DNA from: an uncultured Bacteroidales bacterium
GTDB taxonomy: Bacteria; Bacteroidota; Bacteroidia; Bacteroidales; Paludibacteraceae
Direction: 5' to 3'
Length of the DNA: 64,000 nt
Assembly (NCBI GenBank): GCA_900318245.1
Contig: ONJT01000001.1
Span: 1 to 64,000 of the forward strand
A model generated the notes under the pieces. It saw only the letters and a list, made by a program, of their open reading frames with translations, was not told the origin of the DNA and searched no databases. A program made the position numbers and the translations under genes. This document shows, one piece after another, positions 30,314 to 39,963 of the stretch. The first letter of the stretch is position 1, and every line of letters begins with the position of its first letter.

Positions 30314-33300
30314 AAACGTTCGTTTCACTACATATTATTCGCCATCACGGTTGCGCTGTCAATCGTAGCCGGCATCATGATGTTCCATGTGAACGTCAAT
30401 GCCGACATGACGAAATACCTGCCGGATAACTCGCAGATGAAGCGGGGCTTGGAGATCGTAACCTCTGAGTTCGGTTCTTCAGCCCAGATGTCCGGAGCGG
30501 ACGTGCATGTGATGTTCGAAGGGGTGCGTCCCAAAGAGATTCCGGGTATCCGAACGCTCTTGGAGGCCTATCCCGACGTGCAGAGCGTCACCTATCGCTA
30601 TTCGAACGACAGCACGCACACCGTCTTTGATCTCGACGTGCCGAAATCCGTTGATCAAAAGGAGTTGGGCAAGCAGATCAGCACCCGTTTCGGTGGCAAC
30701 TGCGTAGTGGAAACCAGCCAAGACGGTGCGACGCCGCCGATGTCGGTGATGATTATCGCGGCGGTGATGATCATGTTGGTGCTTTTCGTCATGGCGCAAG
30801 CGTGGTTTGAACCCATCGTCATCCTCGTGACAGCCTTGCTGGCGATTGTGCTGAACATGGGTACGAACGCTTTGCTGCCTTCTGTATCCATCACGACGAA
30901 CTTCATCGGTTCTATCCTGCAGGCCGTGCTCTCGCTCGACTACTGCATCGTGCTGCTGAACCGGTATCGTCAGGAGCAAGATGAGCATACCGATCGCCGA
31001 ACGGCTGTCATCGCCGCTAATAGGGCTATTCGCAAAGCCGCACCATCCATCCTCTCGTCGGCCTTCACGACTGTCGTAGGACTGCTGATGCTCTGTTTCA
31101 TGCGTCTGAAGATAGGCGCGGACATGGGTATCGTGCTGGCCAAGGGTGTTGTATGTTCGCTGATCTGTACCTTCACCGCCATGCCGGCACTGATGCTGCT
31201 CTTCCGCCGAACGATCAACGCTACGGCGAAGAATGCGTACGTCCCGCCGACGGACGGAATGGCGCAATTCATCTCACGGCATAAACTGCCGATGGCCATC
31301 GGAGGGGTCCTGCTTTTTTTCATCTCGTGGTTCTTTGCCGGCCGTACTACGATCTTCTTCTCTGCGGAAGCTGAGTCGCAGATAGAGAAGGTCTTCCCGG
31401 CGCCGAATCCCTTTGTGCTCGTGTATGACACCCGGGATGAAGACTCGGTCTATAGCCTTGTGGATAACCTCATGGCGCAACCGGGTATTCAGTCTGTGAT
31501 CTCGTACCCGACGCTGATGAGTCAACCTCTCACGCCGAAGGAGATGACCAACCACGTGCGGAGTCTGATGATCAACTTCAAGGACATGATGCCGGAAGGC
31601 GCCACCGTTCCTCCCGAGGCACTCGATGTGCTGACGCCGGAAATGGTGCAGATCGTCTATTACATGCGATCCAAAGACTCGACGGAAGCGAAATACACTT
31701 TCCCCGTCATCGCGCGCTTCCTGCATTCGCATGTAGCATCCAATCCGCTCTTCTCGGCCTATCTGGACGAGGAGATGAAGTCGCAGATAGCGCTTCTGCA
31801 GACGATGCTCGACGTCCCGAAAGTGGAAGAAAAACCCAAGCCGCAACCCAAGCACGATACGCTATCCGTCAAGGAGGAGGAAGAGGTAGAACCGCTTCGC
31901 CGCGAGACGATAGCGCCCCTCACGCCTGACCCCATAACCGCTAATCCCATCCCCGTCGATACGCTGGAGATTCCGGAGATAGACATCGACCGTATCGCGA
32001 TAGTGCCGTTTATCGAGCGCCTTAATACCGTGCAGACTTCGGCTATCACGCTCGAGATGCGCAAACTGACGGACACCTTGGCGATTCGTTTGCCGATGTC
32101 GGTGAACGAGATGTCGATCTTCATTGGTTCGACCCAAATGCAGACGCGTCTTGTGTATGGTTATGCCCCCGGGCATGTGAAGAAGATGACGCCGCTGGAG
32201 TACGTCCACTTGCTGGTCGATGACCTGTTCAAACGCCCCGGTCTGGCGGGAATGATTTCCGAGGAACAGCGTACCCAGTTAGGCCAACGTGCCCACCTGA
32301 TGGACCTGGCGAACGCGAACGCTTCGCTCACGCCTTCGGATATGAACATTCTGCTGCGTGCTTTCGGCCTCGACGGTTTCTCGGACGAAGAACTGATGGC
32401 GATTGCCTATCCGCCGAAGAAAGAAGAATCCATCATCCCGGTGGGTACACCCGAAGAAATTGTCAACTCGCTGGCTGTTATCCAGTCTGCTCTGCATAGT
32501 ACTGACACGGCCCGTGCCATTGATGCCGAGGCATATAACCGCTCGCAGCAAGCGCTCAAAGCCGCCAACCGCCATCATGGTCCTACGCGCGCCGATCTGC
32601 AGGCTGAACTGTTCACCGAACTTGTCTTTGGCGGCAAAGAATACACGGCCGAAGAGATGGCTGCCAAACTGGCGCGGTTGATGAAACTGTCGAACGTGAA
32701 GTCCGATCTTGTGACAGCATCGCAGATGTCGCTCTTATACGACTACTACGGATCGACCAACAGCCGTTGTGACACGCTTCGTCTGGGCTTTGGTTCGCTG
32801 TTGACCTACCTCTGCGACACACTCGTATACGATCCGCGTCTGGCGGATATCTTACCCGATACGATTCAACTCCAGGCAAAGGATATCCATCAGCAGATTG
32901 CCGATGGGCTGGGGCAGTTGCGCAAAGAGAACTACTCCTTGCTCGTTGTCCTCTCGTCCTTGCCACCTGAGTCGCCTGAGACCTATGACTTCGTAGATAC
33001 GCTCACGGCCCTTGCTGACGCACGGATGCCGCACGAGCACTACTATGTCGGGGAATCCGTCATGTACGCCGAGATGCGCGGGGGGTTCGATCATGAGATG
33101 GAAGTCGTCACATGGCTCACCATCCTCTCGATCTTCCTCATCGTTGCCCTCACGTTCCGCTCGGTCATCGTGCCGACGATCCTCGTGCTCACTGTCATGA
33201 CGGCCGTTTATGTCAATGTGGTCGTAGCAGGAATCGTCTCGGGGCAGATGTTATACCTCGCGTACCTCATCGTGCAAGCCATCCTCATGGGAGCGACCAT

Positions 33301-33646
33301 CGACTACGGTATCCTCTTTGCGAACTACTACCGCGAGAGTCGTAGGACGATGTTACCCGTCGATGCCGTCTGTGCGGCGTACAGAGGTTCAATACGAACG
33401 ATTCTTACCTCGGGTCTCATCATGGTGATTGGCCCTGGAGCGATGGCGCTGGCTATCGACGACCTGATGATCAGTAATATCGTAGGCTGTCTGGCGGTAG
33501 GTGCCTTCATGGCCATCGTCCTTACCCTCACTGTCCTGCCTGCCGTCCTTGTGGCGCTCGATAAATGGGTCGTTTACGGCAAACAAAACCGCTATACTGG
33601 CAAAGAAAACCAAGAAACTGTTAATGAGCGAAAATCAAACATTTGA
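30311..33646 (+). CDS. MMPL/RND-family exporter, 1111 aa
   Basis: The protein has one N-terminal helix (about 5-25), a periplasmic loop, a first membrane block (about 145-300, plus a helix near 328-347), a ~600-residue soluble part, and a second membrane block (about 950-1090). The internal duplication and helix pattern fit MMPL/RND proteins that export lipids or related hydrophobic molecules. The middle insert includes a Pro/Glu-rich stretch (about 510-560), unusual in length. There is no ATG before the first helix, so TTG 30311 is used. It overlaps the next gene by 23 bases. Confidence 0.82.
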   Translation: MKRSFHYILFAITVALSIVAGIMMFHVNVNADMTKYLPDNSQMKRGLEIVTSEFGSSAQMSGADVHVMFEGVRPKEIPGIRTLLEAYPDVQSVTYRYSNDSTHTVFDLDVPKSVDQKELGKQISTRFGGNCVVETSQDGATPPMSVMIIAAVMIMLVLFVMAQAWFEPIVILVTALLAIVLNMGTNALLPSVSITTNFIGSILQAVLSLDYCIVLLNRYRQEQDEHTDRRTAVIAANRAIRKAAPSILSSAFTTVVGLLMLCFMRLKIGADMGIVLAKGVVCSLICTFTAMPALMLLFRRTINATAKNAYVPPTDGMAQFISRHKLPMAIGGVLLFFISWFFAGRTTIFFSAEAESQIEKVFPAPNPFVLVYDTRDEDSVYSLVDNLMAQPGIQSVISYPTLMSQPLTPKEMTNHVRSLMINFKDMMPEGATVPPEALDVLTPEMVQIVYYMRSKDSTEAKYTFPVIARFLHSHVASNPLFSAYLDEEMKSQIALLQTMLDVPKVEEKPKPQPKHDTLSVKEEEEVEPLRRETIAPLTPDPITANPIPVDTLEIPEIDIDRIAIVPFIERLNTVQTSAITLEMRKLTDTLAIRLPMSVNEMSIFIGSTQMQTRLVYGYAPGHVKKMTPLEYVHLLVDDLFKRPGLAGMISEEQRTQLGQRAHLMDLANANASLTPSDMNILLRAFGLDGFSDEELMAIAYPPKKEESIIPVGTPEEIVNSLAVIQSALHSTDTARAIDAEAYNRSQQALKAANRHHGPTRADLQAELFTELVFGGKEYTAEEMAAKLARLMKLSNVKSDLVTASQMSLLYDYYGSTNSRCDTLRLGFGSLLTYLCDTLVYDPRLADILPDTIQLQAKDIHQQIADGLGQLRKENYSLLVVLSSLPPESPETYDFVDTLTALADARMPHEHYYVGESVMYAEMRGGFDHEMEVVTWLTILSIFLIVALTFRSVIVPTILVLTVMTAVYVNVVVAGIVSGQMLYLAYLIVQAILMGATIDYGILFANYYRESRRTMLPVDAVCAAYRGSIRTILTSGLIMVIGPGAMALAIDDLMISNIVGCLAVGAFMAIVLTLTVLPAVLVALDKWVVYGKQNRYTGKENQETVNERKSNI

Positions 33647-34475
33647 TACGGTCATCACGCCGCGCGACAAACTGCTGGCGGTTGATTGGAAGGAACTGTG
33701 GCGCTATCGCGACATGTTCATCCTCTTTGTGCTGCGTGCTTTCCGCGTGGCATACAAGCAGACCATCCTTGGTCCGCTATGGTTTATCATCACGCCGGTG
33801 CTCTCCGTGATTGTCTACGTGACGGTTTTCGGCGGCATCGCGAACATCCCGACAGACGGTGTTCCGCCAATCCTGTTCTACTTGCTCGGCATCTCCGTCT
33901 GGGGCTATTTCGCTTCGTGCGTCAGCGCCACGTCTAACTCCTTCGTGACGAATGCCGACATCTTCGGAAAAGTCTATTTCCCGCGAATCATCATGCCGCT
34001 GGTGGCTGTGACAACCAACCTCTTGTCGCTGGCTATCCAACTGGCGATTTTCGCGGTGTTCTATATCTATTATGTGGCAACCGGTACAGAACTCGTCATC
34101 CATTGGCAGATCGTTCTCTTCCCCGTCCTCATCCTCCTGCTGGCGCTGATGGCGGTGGGCTTCGGAATGATCTTCTCGTCTATGACAACCAAGTACCGCG
34201 ACCTGCAGATTATGCTGGCGAAGATCATCTCGCTCTGGGTGTATGTCACGCCGGTGATCTACCCCTTAAGCATGGTGACCAATCCCAAACTGCATCTGGC
34301 GATGAGTCTCAACCCCGTCACGCCGGTGATGGAGGCTATCAAGTACTCGCTGCTCGGTCAAGGTCAGTTCTCCTGGCTATGGCTCGGCTATAGCGCTGCC
34401 ATCACGCTGGTATTATTAATCTTCGGCCTTATGCTATTCAATAAGGTGCAGAAATCTTTCATGGACACGGTATGA
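33624..34475 (+). CDS. ABC-2 type permease, Wzm-like (first of two)
   Basis: The 283-residue protein has six predicted helices and the ABC2_membrane pattern (LGPLWFIITPVLSVIVYVTV, TTKYRDLQIMLA, WVYVTPVIYPLS). This is the permease of ABC-dependent polysaccharide export, where it moves a lipid-linked glycan across the inner membrane. ATG 33624 overlaps the exporter gene upstream. A closely similar permease follows with a 4-base overlap. No ATPase gene is adjacent; the only Wzt-like ATPase in the window is at 45156. Confidence 0.85.
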   Translation: MSENQTFDTVITPRDKLLAVDWKELWRYRDMFILFVLRAFRVAYKQTILGPLWFIITPVLSVIVYVTVFGGIANIPTDGVPPILFYLLGISVWGYFASCVSATSNSFVTNADIFGKVYFPRIIMPLVAVTTNLLSLAIQLAIFAVFYIYYVATGTELVIHWQIVLFPVLILLLALMAVGFGMIFSSMTTKYRDLQIMLAKIISLWVYVTPVIYPLSMVTNPKLHLAMSLNPVTPVMEAIKYSLLGQGQFSWLWLGYSAAITLVLLIFGLMLFNKVQKSFMDTV

Positions 34476-35326
34476 CGCAAGATAAACAATATTGGACGAC
34501 GGAGATCTCTCCCAATACTTTCTCAAGAGGTTTGGGATTGAGAGAATTATGGGCGAAGAAGTACCTGATTTGGCTGTTTATCAAGCGTGATATCACGGTG
34601 CAGTTCAAGCAGACCATCTTCGGTATGGGCTGGTACTTCATCTCGCCGCTCTTCACGATGTTTATGTATATCGTGGTGTTCGGACGTGTGGCCGGTATCC
34701 CGACGGACGACATACCGCAGCCGGTGTTCTATCTCTCCGGTATCTGCCTCTGGGAGTATTTCGCGGAGTGCCTCACGGCTGTCTCAGGAACGTTCCAGAC
34801 GAACGCCAACCTCTTCGGTAAGGTCTACTTCCCGCGACTCGTATCACCTGTTTCGGTAGTGGTCTCGAAGATGTTCCGCTTCTCGCTGCAACTCGCGACC
34901 TTTATTATCGTCTATCTCTTCTTTGTCTTCAAAGGTGTGGACCTGCACCCGAACTGGTACATCCTCCTTTTCCCGGTGCTCATATTCTTGATTCAATGCC
35001 TCGCTTTGGGCCTTGGTCTGATCATCTCGTCGCTTACGACCAAATACCGCGACCTGACGAACTTCTTCGGCGTGTTTGTCTCCCTCTGGATGTACGCTAC
35101 GCCGATCGTCTATCCGCTCAGTTATGTCACGAATCCGACGCTGCATAAGATCATGCTCCTCAATCCCATGACGGCTATCATCGAGACCTTCAAATACGGC
35201 GCCTACGGAGCCGGACAATTCTCGTGGAGCGCCCTTGGTTTCAGTGCGCTTGTTACTTTTGTGCTGCTCTTCATCGGCATCGCGATGTTCAACCGCAAGC
35301 AGAAGTTCTTCATCGACACCATCTAA
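34472..35326 (+). CDS. ABC-2 type permease, Wzm-like (second of two)
   Basis: The 284-residue protein is plainly homologous to the previous one (FKQTIFGMGWYFISPLFTMF, TTKYRDLTNFFG, WMYATPIVYPLS) and has the same helix layout. The ATG overlaps the first gene's stop by 4 bases, so the two may assemble as a heterodimer rather than the usual homodimer. Both end with a KxFxDT(V/I) tail. The ATPase partner is probably the Wzt-like protein encoded about 10 kb away. Confidence 0.85.
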   Translation: MTQDKQYWTTEISPNTFSRGLGLRELWAKKYLIWLFIKRDITVQFKQTIFGMGWYFISPLFTMFMYIVVFGRVAGIPTDDIPQPVFYLSGICLWEYFAECLTAVSGTFQTNANLFGKVYFPRLVSPVSVVVSKMFRFSLQLATFIIVYLFFVFKGVDLHPNWYILLFPVLIFLIQCLALGLGLIISSLTTKYRDLTNFFGVFVSLWMYATPIVYPLSYVTNPTLHKIMLLNPMTAIIETFKYGAYGAGQFSWSALGFSALVTFVLLFIGIAMFNRKQKFFIDTI

Positions 35327-35353
35327 AATCTGCAATCTTAAATCTTCAATATT
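35327..35353 (+). repeat. AATCTTCAAT-type repeat spacer
   Basis: AATCTGCAATCTTAAATCTT and CAATATT fill the gap before yifB. It is the same repeat type as 25935-25970 inside the RluA-type gene. Confidence 0.65.
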
Positions 35354-35356
35354 TTT

Positions 35357-36937
35357 ATGCTAATAAAAATCCATTCCGCAGCTCCCGTCGGTATCGAAGC
35401 CGTTCCCGTGACAATCGAAGTTCACTCCGTTCCGGGATTTGACTTCACGCTCGTCGGCTTGCCGGATAACGCGGTGAAAGAGTCCCACGAACGTATCGTC
35501 GCCGCGCTGACGGTGAATAACCAGGAGACCCTTCGTCGGTCCTATACCATCAATATGGCCCCGGCGGACATCAAAAAAGAAGGTGCAGCGTTCGACCTGC
35601 CGCTGGCAGTTGGCATGCTTGCCGGTGCGGAAAAACTGAAGACGAAAGAACTGGCGAACTATATGATTATGGGCGAATTATCGCTCGATGGTTCGCTCCA
35701 GCCTATTCGCGGCGCGCTACCCATTGCGCTTTGTGCACGCAAGGAAGGCTTCAAAGGACTCATCCTTCCCGCCGCAAACGCAGATGAAGCTGCCGTAGTG
35801 GATGGCCTTGAGGTATACGGACTCAACGACTTGATGGAGGTCATCCATTTCCTGAACGGCGAACCCAAAGATGAACTCAATCCGGACGATAAGTTCGAAC
35901 CGACGCGTATTGATACACAGGCTTTGTTCGACGAACTGGCATTTCCCGCCGATCTGGATTTCTCAGACGTGCGTGGCCAATTCAAAGTGCGCCGGGCCGT
36001 TGAGATAGCTGCCGCAGGAGGACATAACATGATTATGGTCGGCCCTCCGGGAGCCGGTAAGTCGATGATTGCCAAGCGCATCCCGTCTATCCTGCCGCCG
36101 CTCACACTTGAAGAAGCACTCGAGACCACAAAGATCCATTCCATCGCCGGTCTGACCAACAAACGCCAAGGGGCACGCGGATCGCTCATCGTGCAGCGTC
36201 CGTTCCGCTCGCCCCACCATACTATCACCGACGTCGCCCTTGTCGGCGGAGGAACCAATCCCCATCCCGGAGAGATTTCCCTCGCCCATAACGGTGTGCT
36301 CTTCCTCGACGAACTTCCCGAGTACAAACGCTCGGCGCTGGAAGTTATGCGTCAACCGCTTGAGGATCGCAAAATCACCGTCTCTCGTGCCAAAGATACC
36401 GTCGAATACCCGGCGTCGTTCATGCTTGTGGCTGCGATGAACCCCTGTCCTTGCGGACATTACGGAGAGAACAATCCTGCGCACCCCTGTACCTGTACTC
36501 CTGCGCAAGTGCATCGTTACTTATCGAAGATAAGTGGTCCGCTCCTCGACCGTATTGACATCCAGTGTGAGATAGAAGCGGTGCCGTACGACCAACTGCG
36601 CGATACTCAACCCGCCGAATCCTCTGCCGCGATGCGCGAACGCGTCCTCAAGGCGCGCGCCATCCAGAATGAACGGTTCAAACATAGCCGCCTCGTGCAT
36701 TGCAACGCCATGATGAATTCGAAGATGGTCCGCCAGTACTGCGCGTTGGACGAAGAATGCGATAAACTCTTGGAGTTTACGATGGCCAAACTGGGCCTTT
36801 CCGCACGTGCGTACGATCGTATCTTAAAGGTCGCTCGAACTATTGCCGACATCGAAGGTGTGCCTGATATTAAGAAAAATCATCTGCTCGAAGCGATTTC
36901 TTATCGCTCCCTCGACCGAAGTACCTGGGCCGGTTAA
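35357..36937 (+). CDS. yifB: YifB family Mg-chelatase-like AAA ATPase
   Basis: The 526-residue protein matches YifB/ComM. It has a Lon-like N-terminal domain ([20 protein letters not shown]), Walker [10 protein letters not shown] (about 229-237), a Mg-chelatase subunit-ChlI core with FLDELPEY as Walker B region, a zinc-type [17 protein letters not shown] stretch, and the C-terminal helical domain. In other bacteria ComM acts as a branch-migration helicase in recombination. It overlaps the next gene by one base (TAATG). Confidence 0.93.
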   Translation: MLIKIHSAAPVGIEAVPVTIEVHSVPGFDFTLVGLPDNAVKESHERIVAALTVNNQETLRRSYTINMAPADIKKEGAAFDLPLAVGMLAGAEKLKTKELANYMIMGELSLDGSLQPIRGALPIALCARKEGFKGLILPAANADEAAVVDGLEVYGLNDLMEVIHFLNGEPKDELNPDDKFEPTRIDTQALFDELAFPADLDFSDVRGQFKVRRAVEIAAAGGHNMIMVGPPGAGKSMIAKRIPSILPPLTLEEALETTKIHSIAGLTNKRQGARGSLIVQRPFRSPHHTITDVALVGGGTNPHPGEISLAHNGVLFLDELPEYKRSALEVMRQPLEDRKITVSRAKDTVEYPASFMLVAAMNPCPCGHYGENNPAHPCTCTPAQVHRYLSKISGPLLDRIDIQCEIEAVPYDQLRDTQPAESSAAMRERVLKARAIQNERFKHSRLVHCNAMMNSKMVRQYCALDEECDKLLEFTMAKLGLSARAYDRILKVARTIADIEGVPDIKKNHLLEAISYRSLDRSTWAG

Positions 36938-37920
36938 TGACGCAGATTCTCCAATATAACCAAATCGATCGGCAGCAATGGACGGAGTTGGTGCAGACGA
37001 GTGAGACGGGAACATGGTTTCAGTCTCCCGAAGCCTATGACTTCTTTGCTTCCATGCCGACGCTGCTCGAGCCTTTTGTCTATGGGGTAGAGAAGGATAA
37101 CCGACTCTGTGCTGTGTGTGTAGGCTATGTGACCAAAGAGCGCAATCCTATCCGCCAGTTCTTCACTCGCCGTGCCATCATTACAGGCGGCCCTTGCCTT
37201 GCAGACAATTGTACGAAAGAGGACGTATCACTCCTCCTTTCACCTTTCACCTTTCACCTTTCACCTCGGAGCAACGCTCCGATATACATTGAGACGCGCA
37301 ATTTCAACGACTACGCGCGTTGGAAATCCGCTTTTGAGGCAGCAGGCTTTGCCTATAAACCTCACCTCAATTTCCACGTCGATCCGGCTGTCAATAAGCT
37401 GAGCGACAACCGCAAGCGCCAACTCAAGAAGTCCGATGCGATTTCTGAACCTGCTCGTAGCGAATCCGAGATTCAGGAGTGGTATCGTGTCCTTGCGGAA
37501 CTATACCGCACGAAAGTAAAAACGCCCCTCTGGCCCATTGATTTCTTCTTGTCTGCTTTCCGTCAGAATGTCGCTCAATTCCTCTTGGTCAAGCATGAAG
37601 GAAAAGTCATCGGCGGCAGCATGGTCGTGGCTGACGAACGTACCGTCTATGAGTGGTTTGAGTGCGGACTCAATACCCAATTTAAGGACCAATATCCTTC
37701 TGTTTTAGCGACCAATTCCGGTATCCAACTGGCGCACAAAACCAACCGCTCCCGTTATGACATGATGGGCGCCGGTGAACCCGGCGTACCCTACGGCGTC
37801 CGCGATTTCAAGTCCGAATTCGGTGGCACCCTCGTCGAGCATGGCCGCTTCCTCCTCATCTGCCAACCCCTCCTTTACCGCCTCGGCTCCCTCGCCATCT
37901 CCCTCATCAAGCGAAGCTAA
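36937..37920 (+). CDS. FemAB/GNAT-like acyltransferase with repeat insert
   Basis: The 327-residue protein has the double-GNAT layout of FemAB-like transferases: an N-terminal half (WTELVQTSETGTWFQSPEAY), then a second half with LLVKHEGKVIGGSMVVADER, YEWFECGL and GAGEPGVPYGVRDFKSEFGG. It probably transfers an acyl or aminoacyl group, with unknown acceptor. Residues about 100-111 (LLLSPFTFHLSP) come from a CCTTTCA-type tandem repeat (37236-37269), inserted in frame and followed by the palindrome CGGAGCAACGCTCCG. Confidence 0.75.
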   Translation: MTQILQYNQIDRQQWTELVQTSETGTWFQSPEAYDFFASMPTLLEPFVYGVEKDNRLCAVCVGYVTKERNPIRQFFTRRAIITGGPCLADNCTKEDVSLLLSPFTFHLSPRSNAPIYIETRNFNDYARWKSAFEAAGFAYKPHLNFHVDPAVNKLSDNRKRQLKKSDAISEPARSESEIQEWYRVLAELYRTKVKTPLWPIDFFLSAFRQNVAQFLLVKHEGKVIGGSMVVADERTVYEWFECGLNTQFKDQYPSVLATNSGIQLAHKTNRSRYDMMGAGEPGVPYGVRDFKSEFGGTLVEHGRFLLICQPLLYRLGSLAISLIKRS

Positions 37921-37961
37921 CTGCAGGTGTCGCCCTTGCGGTCCGTATGTTTGTTGTTTAC

Positions 37962-38177
37962 GCCGGATAATATCCGGCATGAGGTTTCTTTTTGGGCTAT
38001 TAGTGGGGGCTTTGTTCATTTTGCCATGGAGAAGTGCCTTGACTTGGCACTTCGAACGGAAGGAGCCGCGGGGAGCGTTGCTCCGACCCAGACTCCATCC
38101 GGCTCTAGGATTACGTCCCCTTTAAGGAGCGTCAGCTCCGCTATCTATTTTGTCCATTCCGTCGCATGTTATGCGAC
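37962..38177 (+). terminator. terminator hairpins downstream of the yifB / FemAB pair
   Basis: GCCGGAT (37962-37968) pairs with ATCCGGC (37972-37978). Further on, GTCGCAT (38161-38167) pairs perfectly with ATGCGAC (38171-38177) and is followed by six T. The second is the stronger terminator. Confidence 0.65.
38025..38103. repeat. 79-base dispersed repeat, copy 2
   Basis: Identical to 1799-1877 (inverted) except one base. It contains AAGTGCC/GGCACTT and GGAGC/GCTCC hairpins. Confidence 0.85.
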
Positions 38178-38222
38178 ATTTTTTGCAAAAAATCCCCAAT
38201 TATTTGCGTATATCATTTTTTG

Positions 38223-38330
38223 CCGTGACACTTTGACACTTTGACGGTTTTAATTTTTGTTCATGTCGCTGTGTCGCTGTTGTCGCTTTTATTTTATCGA
38301 GGCAAAGTGGCAAAGTGACAAAATTATTTC
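38223..38330. repeat. short tandem-like repeats before the RNA gene
   Basis: TGACACTTTGACACTTTGAC on the left and GGCAAAGTGGCAAAGTGAC on the right are roughly inverted to each other, with GTCGCTGTGTCGCTGTTGTC between them. No gene is present. Confidence 0.55.
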
Positions 38331-38354
38331 AGTTTTGTCAGGTGAAAAAAAAAC

Positions 38355-38371
38355 TATTTTTGGTATTTTTG
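38355..38371 (+). promoter_or_regulatory. promoter boxes before structured RNA A
   Basis: Two copies of TATTTTTG (38355-38362 and 38364-38371), each an exact TAnnTTTG match. TTTTG at 38333-38337 is a possible -33 element. Confidence 0.5.
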
Positions 38372-38372
38372 C

Positions 38373-38494
38373 CCTTTGAATGATTTAACTCACAGAGTTG
38401 TGAGCTTGGGTGGTATTAACTATCCGAAAGCTTGTTTTCGAGGAGTTATTATCGCTTAAGCACACAGGGAATCTCATTCCAAATCATTTAAAGG
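38373..38494 (+). ncRNA. structured RNA A (new family candidate)
   Basis: This 122-base segment is closed by CCTTTGAATGATTT (38373-38386) pairing with AAATCATTTAAAGG (38481-38494), 13 of 14. Inside are hairpin 1, CTCAC/GTGAG (38389-38404). A long arm 2 runs about 38405-38460 with CTT/AAG, TAACT/AGTTA and an apical CGAAA/TTTCG (38425-38440). Hairpin 3 is GGAAT-CTC-ATTCC (38468-38480). A T-rich tract follows. The same layout occurs in three segments near 44.4-45.1 kb, and arm 2 shares GAAAGCTTGTTTTCG with RNA C. No supported open frame crosses it. Function unknown. Confidence 0.65.
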
Positions 38495-38604
38495 TTATTT
38501 TTTATATATTTTTCTTTTTAATAACGTTTTCGCCCTGTCGTTTACCTGTCAATTACCTTCCATTTACGGGGTAATCCTAGACTTTAGTCCTTATCATCGC
38601 GGGA

Positions 38605-39489
38605 TCATGTTAATTCCTTCACCAGCTCATCGCTGATGTTGTTCCCAATTTGTTGACACACGTCCTGACTCCAACGTTGGGCCATAGCGATTCGAGCCGA
38701 TTGGTCATCGATGCCATGGAGTTTGGCATAGATGTAACCGGCATTGAAATTATCTCCGGCTCCGACTGTACTGACGGTATCGATTTGAGCAACGGGATAG
38801 GTCTCACTACCATCTGGAGTGTAAACGCGAATGGATCGTGCTCCATCCGTTAGAATGAGCGTGGAGCAAAGCGAACGAACGCGTTTGTAGATAGCGTCAG
38901 CGTCCTGTAAACCAAAGAGATAGTCGAAGTCCTCCATCGAACCACGAACGACAGTCGCCAATCGCATATTCTCTTCGATATTTGGCAGGATCTGCGGTAG
39001 TTCAGCGATATGATTCTTACGGAAGTTGACGTCATAATAGAGCCATGCTCCGGCTTCGTGAGCTTCTGTTAGGAGTTTGCGTGTGACAGGACGAATGACG
39101 GGATTGATGGCAAAGAACGAGCCAAAAAGAACGATGTCGTCGGAGGTTATTTGTGGCAGAGGGATATCTAACAAGTCCCTCTTGTGATCCTTATAAAACT
39201 CATACTGCGCATCGTTGTGTTCGTCGAGAAAGGCCAAAGAAAGGTGCGACTTGGTGTTCGGATGGCGACAGACAAATTCGTCCGAGACACCGTTTTTGCG
39301 CAGGAAATCGCAAATCATATCTCCGATATGGTCACTTCCCGTTTGGGTGATCATCGCGCATGGCACACCGGCACGTCCCAGCGACACGATGCTGTTGAAC
39401 GTCGATCCTCCTGGGACGGCTTTTTGAGGCTGGTCATTCTTGAACAAGATATCCAGTACCGTTTCTCCTATTCCGATGACGCGTGGCAT
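38605..39489 (-). CDS. PfkB family carbohydrate kinase
   Basis: The 294-residue protein has the PfkB/ribokinase signatures: GETVLDILF and PGGSTFN near the start, and the catalytic TVGAGDNFNAGYI near the C-terminus. It probably phosphorylates a sugar such as fructose using ATP. It is preceded by the Bcp gene with a 6-base gap and shares its promoter. The family normally has about 300 residues, so it is full length. Confidence 0.85.
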   Translation of the reverse strand: MPRVIGIGETVLDILFKNDQPQKAVPGGSTFNSIVSLGRAGVPCAMITQTGSDHIGDMICDFLRKNGVSDEFVCRHPNTKSHLSLAFLDEHNDAQYEFYKDHKRDLLDIPLPQITSDDIVLFGSFFAINPVIRPVTRKLLTEAHEAGAWLYYDVNFRKNHIAELPQILPNIEENMRLATVVRGSMEDFDYLFGLQDADAIYKRVRSLCSTLILTDGARSIRVYTPDGSETYPVAQIDTVSTVGAGDNFNAGYIYAKLHGIDDQSARIAMAQRWSQDVCQQIGNNISDELVKELT

Positions 39490-39495
39490 TTGTGC

Positions 39496-39939
39496 TTATA
39501 AAATCTGTGCGCTATGATTCTTAGTGTCGACCTTTTCGATAATCCGCTCAAGGATGCCTTCCGCATTGAAAACAAAGGTTTTGCGGAGTGTTCCCATAGA
39601 CACTTTGCCGTAGTTTTTCTTCTCACCCCACGCGCCAAAGGCTTGCAGCATCTCCGTCGTAGGATCACTCAGCAGCGGGAAAGGCAAGTCGTATTTCTCT
39701 TTGAACTTGATATGCGAGGCCTGACTGTCCTTGCTCACACCAAACACCTGATAACCCTGCGCAAGGAAGGCATGGTAGTTGTCGCGAATGTTGCATGCTT
39801 CAGCCGTACATCCCGGAGTCGAGTCCTTTGGATAGAAGTAAATAACGGTTTTCTTACCGATGAGGTCTTTGTCCGTGACCATTTTGCCGGTTTCGTCTGC
39901 TGCCGCAAAACTCGGCATCTTGTCTCCAACTTGTAACAT
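39496..39939 (-). CDS. bcp: thiol peroxidase Bcp / peroxiredoxin
   Basis: The 147-residue protein has the AhpC/TSA fold with the peroxidatic Cys in YFYPKDSTPGCTAEAC (both Cys present, as in the BCP group with an intramolecular resolving Cys). It reduces peroxides with thioredoxin. ATG 39939 is chosen over a longer frame to 39987 that enters the promoter. It is the first gene of an operon with the sugar kinase. Confidence 0.92.
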   Translation of the reverse strand: MLQVGDKMPSFAAADETGKMVTDKDLIGKKTVIYFYPKDSTPGCTAEACNIRDNYHAFLAQGYQVFGVSKDSQASHIKFKEKYDLPFPLLSDPTTEMLQAFGAWGEKKNYGKVSMGTLRKTFVFNAEGILERIIEKVDTKNHSAQIL

Positions 39940-39963
39940 AATTATCTTTATTAGAATTTCGCG

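Noticed and set aside
38223-38330. CRISPR-like array in the TGACACTTTGAC region
   Set aside because: Units are 9-10 bases without spacers of constant length.
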